Made by a program: the position numbers and the translations under genes
Source of the DNA: Hydrogenispora ethanolica
GTDB lineage: Bacteria; Bacillota; UBA4882; UBA8346
Direction of reading: 5' to 3'
Length of the DNA: 64,000 nucleotides
Assembly: GCF_004340685.1 (NCBI RefSeq)
Contig: NZ_SLUN01000016.1
Span: 1 to 64,000, forward strand
Part shown: in pieces, positions 6,883 through 15,934 of the stretch
Position numbering within the stretch: the first letter of the stretch is position 1
How the letters are laid out: every line of letters starts with the position of its first letter
The notes under the pieces: model-generated
What the model saw: the letters and a program-made list of their open reading frames with translations, nothing else
Database searches by the model: none
What the model was told of the DNA's origin: nothing

Positions 6883-8103
6883 TTTCAGTCCGGCCAACCA
6901 TTCCAGTCCTTCCCGCTCGGACAATTCTTCATCGATCCGGACCGCTACGACGTCAAGATATTGCATGAACCGCTTGAAGCATTCAGCCAGATCCTTCTTC
7001 ACCTGCTCCAGGTCGGTCACTTCAGGTTCCCACCACCAATTCTTCATCACCAGCAGTCGCTCGGACTTATCCCGCACCGGTTCGCAACGGGCCACAAAGC
7101 GTTCGCCGTGCAGCACGGGCAAGACATAATAGCCGTATAGGCGTTCTGCAACGGGTTTATAGACCTCCCACCGGTAATCGAATTCAAATAGCTCCTTCAG
7201 CAAGCGGCGCTCCCAGAGCAGGTTATCCAGAGGGGCCAAAATCGCCCCTTGCCCCGGCGAGTCGAGACGAAAGGTTCCTTCCAGCCGCTGCCAATCCTCG
7301 GTCCGGATAAAACATGGGGTTGCGATTCCAGCCACCGCTACTTCCAATAGTTGTTTTTTGCGGAGCAACCGGCTGATGGCGGCGTTCCGCTCCGCCGCCT
7401 GGGTACCCGGAATGCCGAGCCAGGCATCGCCCGACTTATTCCAGACCAGGCCAATGCCGCCGATCCGCCGCAACAGATGCCAGTCCCGGTACTGTTCGCT
7501 CGTACGGTTGGGGTCCGCGGCGGCCAATAATTCCCCCGGCAGATGGCGGGAAGCAAAATCATATACCTTCCGGGTATGAACCTTATGGTGAATGATTAAT
7601 TCACCCCAAAAATACATGCTTTCCAAAGCGGCCCGGGACAAACGGGTCGGCGCCCAAGGCCAATCCACGCTCTCATTGTAATCCAGATCCAAAGAGGATA
7701 ACGGACCCCGCTCCGTAATCGCCCGGCGGACCAAGGGCAATACCTCAACCAGCTCCGGGCAACGCTTCAGACATTTTTCCCGGTCCGCCTCCCGCTGTCT
7801 TCGAAAGAACGGCCAGTCCGTCACGGAATAAATCGACATCATCTTATCCCAACCGTCCAAGAGTTTCCGCTCCTGGTAGAGCAGCTCCCCCAACATCTCC
7901 GGTCGGAAATCGGCTAACCGGGCCTGGAGCACCAGCTCCGGATTGCGTCCTACCATATCCAAAGGGTCAAATTGGATACATCCCACCCGCCGAATGTACT
8001 CCAGAATCCCATTCTTGCCAGCCAACCGGGCCGGCGGCCAAAGCCCCTGGTGGGCCAGGATAAACCGGCGCGCTTCTTCCTTCGTCCACTGCAGCTTGTT
8101 CAT
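6865..8103 (-). CDS. YcaQ/AlkX-type winged-helix DNA glycosylase family protein
   Basis: A 412-residue HTH_42 (COG3214) protein. The N-terminal block RFILAHQGLWPP...GILEYIRRVGCIQFDPLDMVGRNPELVLQARL carries the Q-x-D motif (IQFDP) typical of AlkX-type members. E. coli YcaQ has Q-x-Q there and unhooks interstrand crosslinks. The C-terminal part (LLKELFEFDYRWEVYKPVAERLYGYYVLPVL) is also characteristic. It probably removes alkylated or crosslinked bases in the cytoplasm. The gene is monocistronic and convergent with the DUF3990 gene. Confidence 0.85.
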   Translation of the reverse strand: MNKLQWTKEEARRFILAHQGLWPPARLAGKNGILEYIRRVGCIQFDPLDMVGRNPELVLQARLADFRPEMLGELLYQERKLLDGWDKMMSIYSVTDWPFFRRQREADREKCLKRCPELVEVLPLVRRAITERGPLSSLDLDYNESVDWPWAPTRLSRAALESMYFWGELIIHHKVHTRKVYDFASRHLPGELLAAADPNRTSEQYRDWHLLRRIGGIGLVWNKSGDAWLGIPGTQAAERNAAISRLLRKKQLLEVAVAGIATPCFIRTEDWQRLEGTFRLDSPGQGAILAPLDNLLWERRLLKELFEFDYRWEVYKPVAERLYGYYVLPVLHGERFVARCEPVRDKSERLLVMKNWWWEPEVTDLEQVKKDLAECFKRFMQYLDVVAVRIDEELSEREGLEWLAGLKLSQNQ

Positions 8104-8323
8104 TGCCCTGGTTACCTTTCTTGCCCAAGCGCTTGAATATTAACTCCCCGCAAAGGAAAGAATCAGCGCTGTCTCCAAAGCATGGGTTTATTTTAACACG
8201 AACAAATGTTTGGTTCAAGCTTTTCTGTACCTTTTCAGGAACTATCTTACAGAAAAGTGCCTACTTGAGATTCTTCCCCCAAAAAGTTATCTTATCTCTA
8301 AGGAAAATGAAAGGAGCAAAGAC

Positions 8324-8842
8324 ATGAATCCTACTTTGGAGAGCATTCTCAATCGCAAAAGCATCCGGAAATATACCAGCCAAGCAATAACCCCCGAAAC
8401 CATTCGGGAACTCTTGACGGCGGCGATGAGCGCCCCCTCGGCCTGCAATCAGCAACCGTGGCATTTTGTCGTGATTACCGAGCGGAATATCTTAAATGAG
8501 CTGTCGACGATCCACTCCGGCCTGCAGATGCTGGCCGAAGCGCCCCTGGCCATATTGATTTGCGTCGAACCCAAGCTGGCCCAATTGGACTTTTTCTGGC
8601 AACACGACTGCGCCGCCGCTACCGAAAACATTCTCCTCGCGGCGACAGCCTCCGGTCTGGGAGGAGTATGGCTGGGCATTAATCCCAACGGCGACGAAGC
8701 CTCGCAACGGATCGCGAGCATCGTAAATCTTCCTCAGTCAATCGTACCTTTCGCCATGGTTTCCCTGGGATATCCCGCTGAAGTCAAGGCCGCGGGCGAT
8801 CGGTACCGTCCCGAACGGGTTCATTCTCCCGGCCGCTGGTGA
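8324..8842 (+). CDS. Nitroreductase family FMN oxidoreductase
   Basis: Start at ATG 8324 (AAAGGAG 9 nt upstream), giving 172 residues; the longer upstream frame lacks a ribosome site. Family motifs are present: ILNRKSIRKYTSQAITPETIRELLTAAMSAPSACNQQPWHFVVIT (FMN phosphate and flavin binding) and ATASGLGGVWLGINP. This is the small clostridial subgroup that uses NAD(P)H to reduce nitro or quinone compounds; the substrate is unknown. It stands alone between the YcaQ-like gene and the MBL hydrolase. Confidence 0.88.
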   Translation: MNPTLESILNRKSIRKYTSQAITPETIRELLTAAMSAPSACNQQPWHFVVITERNILNELSTIHSGLQMLAEAPLAILICVEPKLAQLDFFWQHDCAAATENILLAATASGLGGVWLGINPNGDEASQRIASIVNLPQSIVPFAMVSLGYPAEVKAAGDRYRPERVHSPGRW

Positions 8843-8914
8843 AAATGGTATCCAATTGAAGCATTTCGTGTCATAATAGAAGCAAAGAATTTGAGGCATT
8901 TGAGGTGAACCGAT

Positions 8915-9643
8915 ATGAGTCCGCAAGCGAAGATCACCTATCTGTTCCACAGCGGATACGCGGTGGAAACCGCCCATTTTTTATTCATCTTCGACTATTA
9001 CCAGCCCGCGGCCGACCTGCCCGCGACGCTGGAAAACGGCTTTATCACCGGCGAATGGCTGCGCGACCGTTCCAATGTCTATGTCTTTGCCTCGCACCGG
9101 CACAGCGATCATTTTGACCCGGCCATTCTGGAATGGAGCGCCGCCAATCCCGAAATCAACTATATTTTCAGCCGTGATATCCGAAAAAAGCCCGCTTCAC
9201 CCAAATTCCATTCTTTGTCCGCCGCTCAGGAATTTTCAGCCCCCGGAATTACCGTGCGGGCCTTTGGCTCGACAGATGTGGGCGTTTCCTTTTGGCTTCA
9301 GGCCGACGGCCTCAATCTCTTCCACGCCGGAGATCTCAACTGGTGGCATTGGAAAGAAGAGACCCCTCAGGAGCAGGCCACTGCCGAAAAAGCTTTCAAA
9401 GCCGAGATTGCCAAACTGGAAGGCAGGGATATCGACATCGCCTTTTTCCCGGTCGACCGCAGATTGGAAGAGTATTACGCCGACGGCGCCATATATTTTG
9501 CAACGAAGCTCCAGCCGCGTTTGCTGCTTCCGATGCATTTCGGCCACGACTACCCAGCCACTCAAGATTTTGCCGTAAAGGCCAAAACTCTCGATATACC
9601 CACCGTTGCTATCACCCGCCGCGGTCAGGTTATTATGTTCTAA
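8915..9643 (+). CDS. MBL-fold metallo-hydrolase
   Basis: A 242-residue metallo-beta-lactamase-fold protein starting at ATG 8915 with a GAGG upstream. The metal motif is SHRHSDHFDP (H-x-H-x-DH, about residues 60-70). Further ligands are probably the Asp/His in LFHAGDLNWWHW and the late LLPMHFGHDYP. The UlaG-like arrangement suggests a hydrolase of phosphoester or lactone substrates, but the substrate cannot be named. It is followed by a hairpin terminator at 9700. Confidence 0.85.
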   Translation: MSPQAKITYLFHSGYAVETAHFLFIFDYYQPAADLPATLENGFITGEWLRDRSNVYVFASHRHSDHFDPAILEWSAANPEINYIFSRDIRKKPASPKFHSLSAAQEFSAPGITVRAFGSTDVGVSFWLQADGLNLFHAGDLNWWHWKEETPQEQATAEKAFKAEIAKLEGRDIDIAFFPVDRRLEEYYADGAIYFATKLQPRLLLPMHFGHDYPATQDFAVKAKTLDIPTVAITRRGQVIMF

Positions 9644-9699
9644 GATCCCGAACCAAGAAGCCTCAAGAATATTAGGCCCTTCCGTCTCCTTCAATCCTT

Positions 9700-9740
9700 G
9701 ACGCCTGAAATGGATGATTCCACTTGGGCGTCTTTTTTTT
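9700..9740 (+). terminator. Rho-independent terminator after MBL hydrolase
   Basis: GACGCC (9700-9705) pairs with GGCGTC (9727-9732) and is followed by a run of eight T. The loop is long and may fold further. Confidence 0.7.
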
Positions 9741-9910
9741 CGGGCTAAAGTCTCTTTCATCTGCCCATGGATAATCAAGCGCCTCTACCAGTTTTAATTT
9801 AATGGAAAAATTTGTATCCGGAAAAGCAGGGTTTTAAAGATATTTGTTTAATATTGGTATTAATTCAAGAAAAATGGAATTAATTCCCGACTTTACTGGA
9901 GGTGAAACTT

Positions 9911-11974
9911 TTGAAAAAAATCCTGCTTTTTCTGCTCGGTTTATTGCTCCTGCTTTCCGGCTGCGGCGGCAAAAGCCGCTCCAATCCGTCTCAGACCGGC
10001 GCACTCCGACTGACCATCAATAATGCCATGTTTCAAAACCGGACCATTCAACCGCCACTGGATATGGTGATCAAAACTTTCCATATCTCCGGCGTTGGTC
10101 CCGGTGACGCCAAAATCCCCGACACCGAAATCACTGAGAACACCACGACGATCGGCTCCCTGGTTCCGGGGAATTGGACCATCACCGTCGACGCCAAGAA
10201 CGCCGCCGGGACGCTCATCGCCTCCGGCTACGCCACAACCGCGGTGGTTTCCGGGACAACCTCCCCGTTGACCATCGATGTCAGGCTGTTAAATGGCAAA
10301 GGCGTGCTCCGCCTCGATCTCTCGTGGCCGGACGGAATCATCTCCCAACCCGCCGTGACCGGGACCCTGACCTCCGTTACAGGAACCCAAATTCCCCTTA
10401 CCTTTTCCCTGTCGGGAACCACCGCAAGTTACGAGAACACTCAGCTCGAAGCAGGTTATTACCAGCTTTGGGTGCAGTTGAAAAGCCGGGATCATCAAGC
10501 GTGGGGCGCCATGGAGGCGGTCCGGATCATCGCCGGCCAGACCTCCACAGGAACTTATCCGTTGACGGGACCGCAGATCGATCCCAATGAAGGCGGCCTC
10601 ATCATCATCGTCAACCCGGATCTGCAGAGTCCGATCACCATTACCTTCAGCGGCCAGCTCGCTGAGATCCGCCAGGGCACGACCATGAATATCCAGGCCA
10701 CCACTTCCGAAGCGGTCGACGGTTACCAATGGTTCCTGGATGGTAATCAAATCGCCAATCAGAATACCCCTTCCATTTCAGTCGGCGGCGATCTGAGACT
10801 CGGGGGTCACCGGCTCGATTTGCTGGTAACCAAAGGCCATATTTTCAGCTCGGAGACCATTCATTTCAAAGTCATAGCAGCCGACGCCACTCCATCGCCT
10901 ACCCCAACCCCGACGCCGCAGCCCGGTTTCTCCGCAGTGGCAACCGGGGACGAGTACAGCCTGGTGCTGAAAAACGGCCAGGTATATGCTTGGGGACGCA
11001 ATAACTACGGCCAATTGGGAATCGGCTCTTACACGGATAAAGCCGCTCCGACTCAGATCCCCGATCTTTCGGGAATAACCCAAATCGCTACCGGGAAATA
11101 TCATAGTCTGGCGTTGAAAAATGATGGGACGCTGTATGCCTGGGGCTATAACAACACCGGCCAAGTCGGCAACGGAACGACCTCTTCCGCTAACCACCCC
11201 AATGCTCCCCAGATCGTGCTCACCAACGTCAAGGCAATCGCCGCCGGGGCCGATTTCAGCATGGCCTTAAAACAAGACGGCACCGTTTGGACATGGGGCG
11301 ACAACAGCGCCGGTCAACTGGGGGTCGGCACCACTCAAAGCTCCACTACTCCCGGGATGGTTCCGGGAATAAGCAATATCGTCGCGATAGCGGCAGGTAT
11401 GAATTTTGCCCTGGCTTTAAACAGCAACGGTACGATTAATGCTTGGGGAGCAAACTCCAACGGACAGTTGGGCAATAATTCAAACTCTTCATCCCTTTCT
11501 CCGGTTGCCGTCGCAAACTTGACCCATGTCATCGCCATCGGAGCCGGGGAGATGCATAGTTTGGCCGCGACAAGCGATGGAAAGGTCTGGGGATGGGGCA
11601 ACGGTTCCTCCGGCCAACTTGGCAACGGAACGTCGTCTCGGAAAATCCCCACTGAAATTGCAGGAATATCCAATGTGATTCAAATATCGGGAGGACTCTA
11701 TCACTCTATCGCCCTGTCCAGCGACGGGACCGTCTGGACTTGGGGTTCAAACAGCACGGGGCAATTGGGCCGGAACGACATCTCCGGAAGGAGCGACACT
11801 CCGGTTCAGGTGTCCTCCCTCTCCGGCGTGACCGCCATCGCCACCAAGACCAGCCATAGTCTGATTTGCAACGCCTCCGGCGTCTTCTGGTCATGGGGCA
11901 AAAATAATTACGGTCAATTGGGGAACGGCGGGACCACTACCAGTTTCGTTCCGGTGCCGGTCCCCGGTTTGTAA
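9911..11974 (+). CDS. RCC1-repeat lipoprotein
   Basis: Start chosen at TTG 9911 because GGAGG is 8 nt upstream, giving 687 residues. A lipoprotein signal (MKKILLFLLGLLLLLSGCGG) has lipobox LSGC at Cys about 18. Residues about 30-320 are beta-rich, Ig/carbohydrate-binding-like segments. A Thr-Pro linker (ATPSPTPTPTPQPG) leads to seven RCC1-type repeats (about 340-687), each with the pattern SLALKxDGTxxAWGxNxxGQLGxG. These would form a seven-bladed propeller outside the cytoplasmic membrane. In bacteria such proteins are usually of unknown binding function. It is flanked by terminators, so monocistronic. Confidence 0.88.
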   Translation: MKKILLFLLGLLLLLSGCGGKSRSNPSQTGALRLTINNAMFQNRTIQPPLDMVIKTFHISGVGPGDAKIPDTEITENTTTIGSLVPGNWTITVDAKNAAGTLIASGYATTAVVSGTTSPLTIDVRLLNGKGVLRLDLSWPDGIISQPAVTGTLTSVTGTQIPLTFSLSGTTASYENTQLEAGYYQLWVQLKSRDHQAWGAMEAVRIIAGQTSTGTYPLTGPQIDPNEGGLIIIVNPDLQSPITITFSGQLAEIRQGTTMNIQATTSEAVDGYQWFLDGNQIANQNTPSISVGGDLRLGGHRLDLLVTKGHIFSSETIHFKVIAADATPSPTPTPTPQPGFSAVATGDEYSLVLKNGQVYAWGRNNYGQLGIGSYTDKAAPTQIPDLSGITQIATGKYHSLALKNDGTLYAWGYNNTGQVGNGTTSSANHPNAPQIVLTNVKAIAAGADFSMALKQDGTVWTWGDNSAGQLGVGTTQSSTTPGMVPGISNIVAIAAGMNFALALNSNGTINAWGANSNGQLGNNSNSSSLSPVAVANLTHVIAIGAGEMHSLAATSDGKVWGWGNGSSGQLGNGTSSRKIPTEIAGISNVIQISGGLYHSIALSSDGTVWTWGSNSTGQLGRNDISGRSDTPVQVSSLSGVTAIATKTSHSLICNASGVFWSWGKNNYGQLGNGGTTTSFVPVPVPGL

Positions 11975-12013
11975 GAGTCGAGTTTTATCGGGTCGTCCAT
12001 TCGTCACAACCGA

Positions 12014-12053
12014 GGGAAAGAGCCAGTTCCCGAACAGGAACTGGCTCTTTCCC
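12014..12053. terminator. Strong bidirectional terminator hairpin
   Basis: A 17-bp perfect stem, GGGAAAGAGCCAGTTCC (12014-12030) with its complement at 12037-12053, closed by a 6-nt loop. A-rich and T-rich stem ends serve both the RCC1 gene and the convergent CMD gene. Confidence 0.85.
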
Positions 12054-12090
12054 TTTGACGGCGGGGATATTTCGGGGCCGGAACCTTGCC

Positions 12091-12477
12091 TCAGACCTCC
12101 AACTTCCCCGCTTCCCGGTCGGCATAGACCCGTTGCAGCACCTGCAGGGCAGTGAGCGCCCGGGGGAAACCGGTATACACCGCGCAATGAATGGTGACCT
12201 CGATCAGCTCCGCCAGCGTGTACCCGATGTTTAAAGCGGAATGAAAATGAAATGGCAGCTGGTTCTCCGCGCCCTGGGTGATCAGGGAGGATAAGGTGAT
12301 CAGCTCGCGCTGTTTCAGATCCAGATGCGGCCGGTCATAAACCTCTCCGAAGCCAAATTCGGCGATCAGTCGGGCAAAATCCGGCGCAAAGGCGCTCACC
12401 CCCTCCATCGCCTTGCGGCCTTGATCACCCGCCATTTCCGTCATAATCGCTATGCCCCGTTGGTATCGGTTATCCAT
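12091..12477 (-). CDS. Carboxymuconolactone decarboxylase family protein
   Basis: A 128-residue all-helical CMD/AhpD-type protein. The conserved segment LKQRELITLSSLITQGAENQLPFHFHSALNIGYTLAELIEVTIHCAVYTGFPRALTAL matches the gamma-carboxymuconolactone decarboxylase pattern. The C-x2-C redox motif of AhpD is absent, so a peroxidase-coupled role is unlikely. It starts 5 nt from the stop of the GGDEF-EAL gene and is probably co-transcribed with it. Its substrate is unknown. Confidence 0.85.
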   Translation of the reverse strand: MDNRYQRGIAIMTEMAGDQGRKAMEGVSAFAPDFARLIAEFGFGEVYDRPHLDLKQRELITLSSLITQGAENQLPFHFHSALNIGYTLAELIEVTIHCAVYTGFPRALTALQVLQRVYADREAGKLEV

Positions 12478-12481
12478 TCCT

Positions 12482-14740
12482 TCAGTTCCTCCTTTTTCTA
12501 CGTGTCTTCGATACGGAGTTCAACCGCTCCGCGAGCAACTCCTCGATCGCCGGAGCGGTGGCCGGCTGGTAGAAATAATGGCCCTGCACGATGGGGCAGT
12601 TCATCTCATGCAGCAGCTGAACCTGCTCCTCGGTTTCCACGCCTTCGGCAATCACTTTCAGACCCAGACTACGGGCCATCGCCAGGATCGCGTTGACAAT
12701 GCCCATTGCACCGGGGTCGGTCCGCAGGTCCTGGATGAAGGAGCGATCGATCTTCAGGCAATGCAATGTAAACCGTTTCAGATAACTCAAGGAGCTGTAT
12801 CCGGTGCCGAAATCGTCAATGGCTATCTTGACGCCCAAATTGGCCAAACCGCCCAAGATATTGCTGGCGCGAGCCATATCCATCGTCACCGATTCAGTAA
12901 TCTCCAGTTCCAAAAAGCGCGAATCCAGGCCGGTTTCCTGCAAAGCCTTCCGCACCATGTTCACCAGCCCGCACTTGACAAATTGCCGCGATGAAAGATT
13001 GACGGCCACCCGGGCTTCCTGGAGCAGCCCTAGATCGAGCCAGCGCCGGAATTGCTGACAGGCCTCCCGTAGCACCCACTCGCCGATGGAAACGATCAAC
13101 CCGGTCTCTTCGGCTAGCGGAATAAACTCATTCGGCGCCAATTGGCCCAATACCGGGTGGTTCCAGCGGATTAACGCCTCCAGTCCGACAATGGCGCCGC
13201 TCTCCAATTCGATCTGCGGCTGATAATGAAGGAGCAATTCGTTTTTGACGATGGCTTTGCGCAGATACTTCTCCAGAGCCAACTGTTCTTCGTAGCGGCG
13301 ATTCATTCCGGGATTAAAAGTTAAAAAACTATTCCGGCCCTGTTCTTTCACTTGAAACATGGCAGTATCGGCATGAATCAAGAGATCCTTGACGGTCCGG
13401 CCATTGAAAGGATAATAAGCAATGCCGATGCTGGCCGTGAGATCGAACTCATACTGCTCGACCTGAAACGGGGCTTTCAGCGATTCGCCGAGCGCGGCGG
13501 CAACCGCGCAGGCTGCTTTGGGATGCGCCAGCTTGGTCAAAACCACGATGAACTCATCGCCGCCCATCCGGAAAACCTTATCCTGGTCGCCGATGCATTG
13601 CTCCAGCCGCGCGGCAACCTTCATCAACAGCCGATCGCCGATGAAATGTCCCAAAGTGTCATTGATCCGCTTGAAACGATCCAGGTCGAGCAGTAACAGT
13701 GCGATCTGGGAATGGCCCGCCTGCGCATTCTGGATCTCCCGTTCCAGGAAATCATGGAAATAACGCCGGTTGGGCAGTCCGGTCAAGTCGTCATGGTTGG
13801 CCAGATACTGGATCCGTTCCTCGGTCCGGTAGCGTTCGCTAATATCCCGAAACTGGCCGTAAGCACCGATCAATCCATGATCCGCATCGTCGATCGGCAT
13901 GCCGTCGAAGAGCAGCGCCAGCTTCTTTTGGTGCTGCGGCAGCTCGATGACAACTTCGACATCTTCCCGGGCGACATGGTTTTCGAGGATTTCCGCGATG
14001 TATTTTCCGAAAGGGTCCAGCACCTCCAAGGGCTTGCCCAATAGTTCGCTTTTTTTCAGGCCGGTAAGGACTTCCGCGTAATGGTTGAACTCCGTGACAT
14101 TGCCGGAGCAATCGGCGATGACGATCCCGGTTTTGGCGGAATCGGCCAAAATCTTGTTTAAGATGTTCAACTGGCGATTGTGATCCTGCAGCGTCAGTTC
14201 GCGCTCGATCGCGTCGACCACGGTATGGAGCAGAGAAGCGAACAACCCGTTGGCATGCTCGGTGAAGGTCAACAACGAGAGCGTGCCGCACACCGCCCCG
14301 GCGGCATGACAGCGAAACGGGGCGGAATAGCAGGCCACATTCTGCAAAGTGCGATTGTAGTGTTCGGCCCCGATGACCGTACAGGGTTGCCGGTGCCGCA
14401 AAGCGAGACTGACCGAATTGGTGCCGTTCCATTCCTCGCCGATGCGGGAACCCGCCGCGATCCCGAGCTGCCGGATGTGCTCCTTCATGGTCACGTCGCC
14501 GTCCAGCTTGAGGATCATTCCCCGCTCGTCGGTGGTTAGGACCAGAACCGGCATTCCCGGCCCGAGTCTTAAAAATTTGGCGGCAAAGGCATCGATAACC
14601 GACAACACCTGCCGGTATTCAGCAAATTTGCGTTTAAATGCGGCCGGATCGCCGGTTTCCAAGCGCAGCGCCGCCTGGGGATCCAACCCCAATTTCAGGC
14701 ATTGTTCTTTGGATTCGGCGATATATTCAGCACTGAGCAT
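12482..14740 (-). CDS. GAF-PAS-GGDEF-EAL cyclic-di-GMP signalling protein
   Basis: Start set at ATG 14740 (AAAGGA about 8 nt upstream) rather than ATG 14773, which has no ribosome site; this gives 752 residues. Residues about 40-190 are the AcoR-type sensory GAF domain normally found on sigma-54 activators (GSRIGEEWNGTNSVSLAL, GAEHYNRTLQNVACYSAPF). PAS follows at about 205-310, GGDEF at about 325-485 with an intact GGDEF motif (FRMGGDEFIVVL), and EAL at about 500-750 with EAL, DDFGTGYSSL and KIDRSF. Both catalytic motifs look intact, so it may make or degrade c-di-GMP depending on an unknown small ligand. It lies upstream of the CMD gene in one operon. Confidence 0.92.
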   Translation of the reverse strand: MLSAEYIAESKEQCLKLGLDPQAALRLETGDPAAFKRKFAEYRQVLSVIDAFAAKFLRLGPGMPVLVLTTDERGMILKLDGDVTMKEHIRQLGIAAGSRIGEEWNGTNSVSLALRHRQPCTVIGAEHYNRTLQNVACYSAPFRCHAAGAVCGTLSLLTFTEHANGLFASLLHTVVDAIERELTLQDHNRQLNILNKILADSAKTGIVIADCSGNVTEFNHYAEVLTGLKKSELLGKPLEVLDPFGKYIAEILENHVAREDVEVVIELPQHQKKLALLFDGMPIDDADHGLIGAYGQFRDISERYRTEERIQYLANHDDLTGLPNRRYFHDFLEREIQNAQAGHSQIALLLLDLDRFKRINDTLGHFIGDRLLMKVAARLEQCIGDQDKVFRMGGDEFIVVLTKLAHPKAACAVAAALGESLKAPFQVEQYEFDLTASIGIAYYPFNGRTVKDLLIHADTAMFQVKEQGRNSFLTFNPGMNRRYEEQLALEKYLRKAIVKNELLLHYQPQIELESGAIVGLEALIRWNHPVLGQLAPNEFIPLAEETGLIVSIGEWVLREACQQFRRWLDLGLLQEARVAVNLSSRQFVKCGLVNMVRKALQETGLDSRFLELEITESVTMDMARASNILGGLANLGVKIAIDDFGTGYSSLSYLKRFTLHCLKIDRSFIQDLRTDPGAMGIVNAILAMARSLGLKVIAEGVETEEQVQLLHEMNCPIVQGHYFYQPATAPAIEELLAERLNSVSKTRRKRRN

Positions 14741-14920
14741 CCGATCATTCCTTTGAAGTGGCGACAGGCTCATCTTTGAAGAAGTTATAATCTCCCTAAA
14801 ACGGTCTCTCCTTAAATATCGTCATCTTCCTGGAAAACTTTAGCGTTTTTTCTAATAAAACTAAACCATAAATCATAAAATTCTCCCAGACCCGTCCGGC
14901 AATTATTTACCAAAAATACA

Positions 14921-14947
14921 AAAAAGACCCTCCTGATGGGTCTTTTT
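14921..14947. terminator. Bidirectional terminator closing the nucleoside operon
   Basis: AAAAAGACCC (14921-14930) and GGGTCTTTTT (14938-14947) form a hairpin with a 7-nt loop and T-rich flanks on both strands. It lies 35 nt past the ribokinase stop. Confidence 0.85.
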
Positions 14948-14981
14948 TGATTACGAAGACAGGTTTTTTTAGTCGAACGTT

Positions 14982-15899
14982 TTACCCCCGCTCAAGCAGT
15001 GAACGAACCTCTTCCAATCCGGGCATGGCGCTTTGGGCCCCTTGGGAAGTGGTAGCCAGCGCCCCTACGGCATTGGCGAAACGGACATGATCGCGCAGGT
15101 CGCCTCCATGCGCCAGGGAAACGGCAAAGCCGGCGTTGAAGGAATCACCGGCGCCGGTAGTATCCACCGCCTGGACCGCAAAGCCCGGCATATGCCACCT
15201 GCCCGACCGGTCGATGATGTAAGCGCCGTCTTTCCCGGCTTTCAACAGGACTGTGCCGACGCCTTTGGCGAGCAACCGCTGAGCTGCGGCATTCAAATCA
15301 TCCTCGGAATCGATCTCCTGTTGCGCCAGGATCGCCATTTCGGTCTCATTGGGGGTCAGAAAGTCCACGCACGGATATACCGCATCCGGCAGGATTTGGG
15401 CGGGGGCCGGGTCCAGGATAATGGTCTTGCCGCACTCTTTCAATTTGGCCATGGTGTAACACACCGTATCCAAGGGTATCTCCAGCTGAAAAAGAAAGAT
15501 ATCGTACTCCAGCAGCCAAGCGAATCGTTCGTCAATCACCCGGCGGTCCATCGCGGCATTGGCCCCCGGGATGATCACAATATGATTCTCGCCCGACCCG
15601 TCCACCTCGATCACGGCAATTCCGGAAGAGACGCCAGGCACGACCGCGACACCCCGGTGGTCGACGCCGTTCGCCGCCAGGTTAGCCAATGTTTGTTGCC
15701 CATAGAGGTCAGCGCCGATTTTGCCGAACATAGCCACCGCCGCCTGCAGCCGTCCGGCGGCGACCGCCTGATTGGCTCCCTTGCCCCCGGGAAAAGTATG
15801 GAACTCTTTACCAGTCAACGTCTCGCCGGGCTTAGGAAAACGTTCGACCAACGCTACCAGATCGGTGTTGATACTACCGATCACACATATTTTCTTCAT
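14982..15899 (-). CDS. rbsK: Ribokinase
   Basis: Start at ATG 15899 with AGGAG upstream, giving 305 residues, the usual ribokinase length. PfkB-family motifs: GSINTDLVALVERFPKPGET, FPGGKGANQAVAAGRL (sugar binding), TPNETE, and the ATP/anion-hole signature DTTGAGDSFNAGFAV. It phosphorylates D-ribose to ribose-5-phosphate in the cytoplasm. As the last gene of the nucleoside operon it would capture ribose released by the two nucleoside hydrolases. Confidence 0.93.
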   Translation of the reverse strand: MKKICVIGSINTDLVALVERFPKPGETLTGKEFHTFPGGKGANQAVAAGRLQAAVAMFGKIGADLYGQQTLANLAANGVDHRGVAVVPGVSSGIAVIEVDGSGENHIVIIPGANAAMDRRVIDERFAWLLEYDIFLFQLEIPLDTVCYTMAKLKECGKTIILDPAPAQILPDAVYPCVDFLTPNETEMAILAQQEIDSEDDLNAAAQRLLAKGVGTVLLKAGKDGAYIIDRSGRWHMPGFAVQAVDTTGAGDSFNAGFAVSLAHGGDLRDHVRFANAVGALATTSQGAQSAMPGLEEVRSLLERG

Positions 15900-15934
15900 T
15901 GCCAAAACACTCCTAATTAAACGCGATTCCCAAC

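Noticed and set aside
9236-9778. 180-aa minus-strand frame opposite the MBL gene
   Set aside because: Shadow of the well-supported metallo-hydrolase gene with no recognisable motif.
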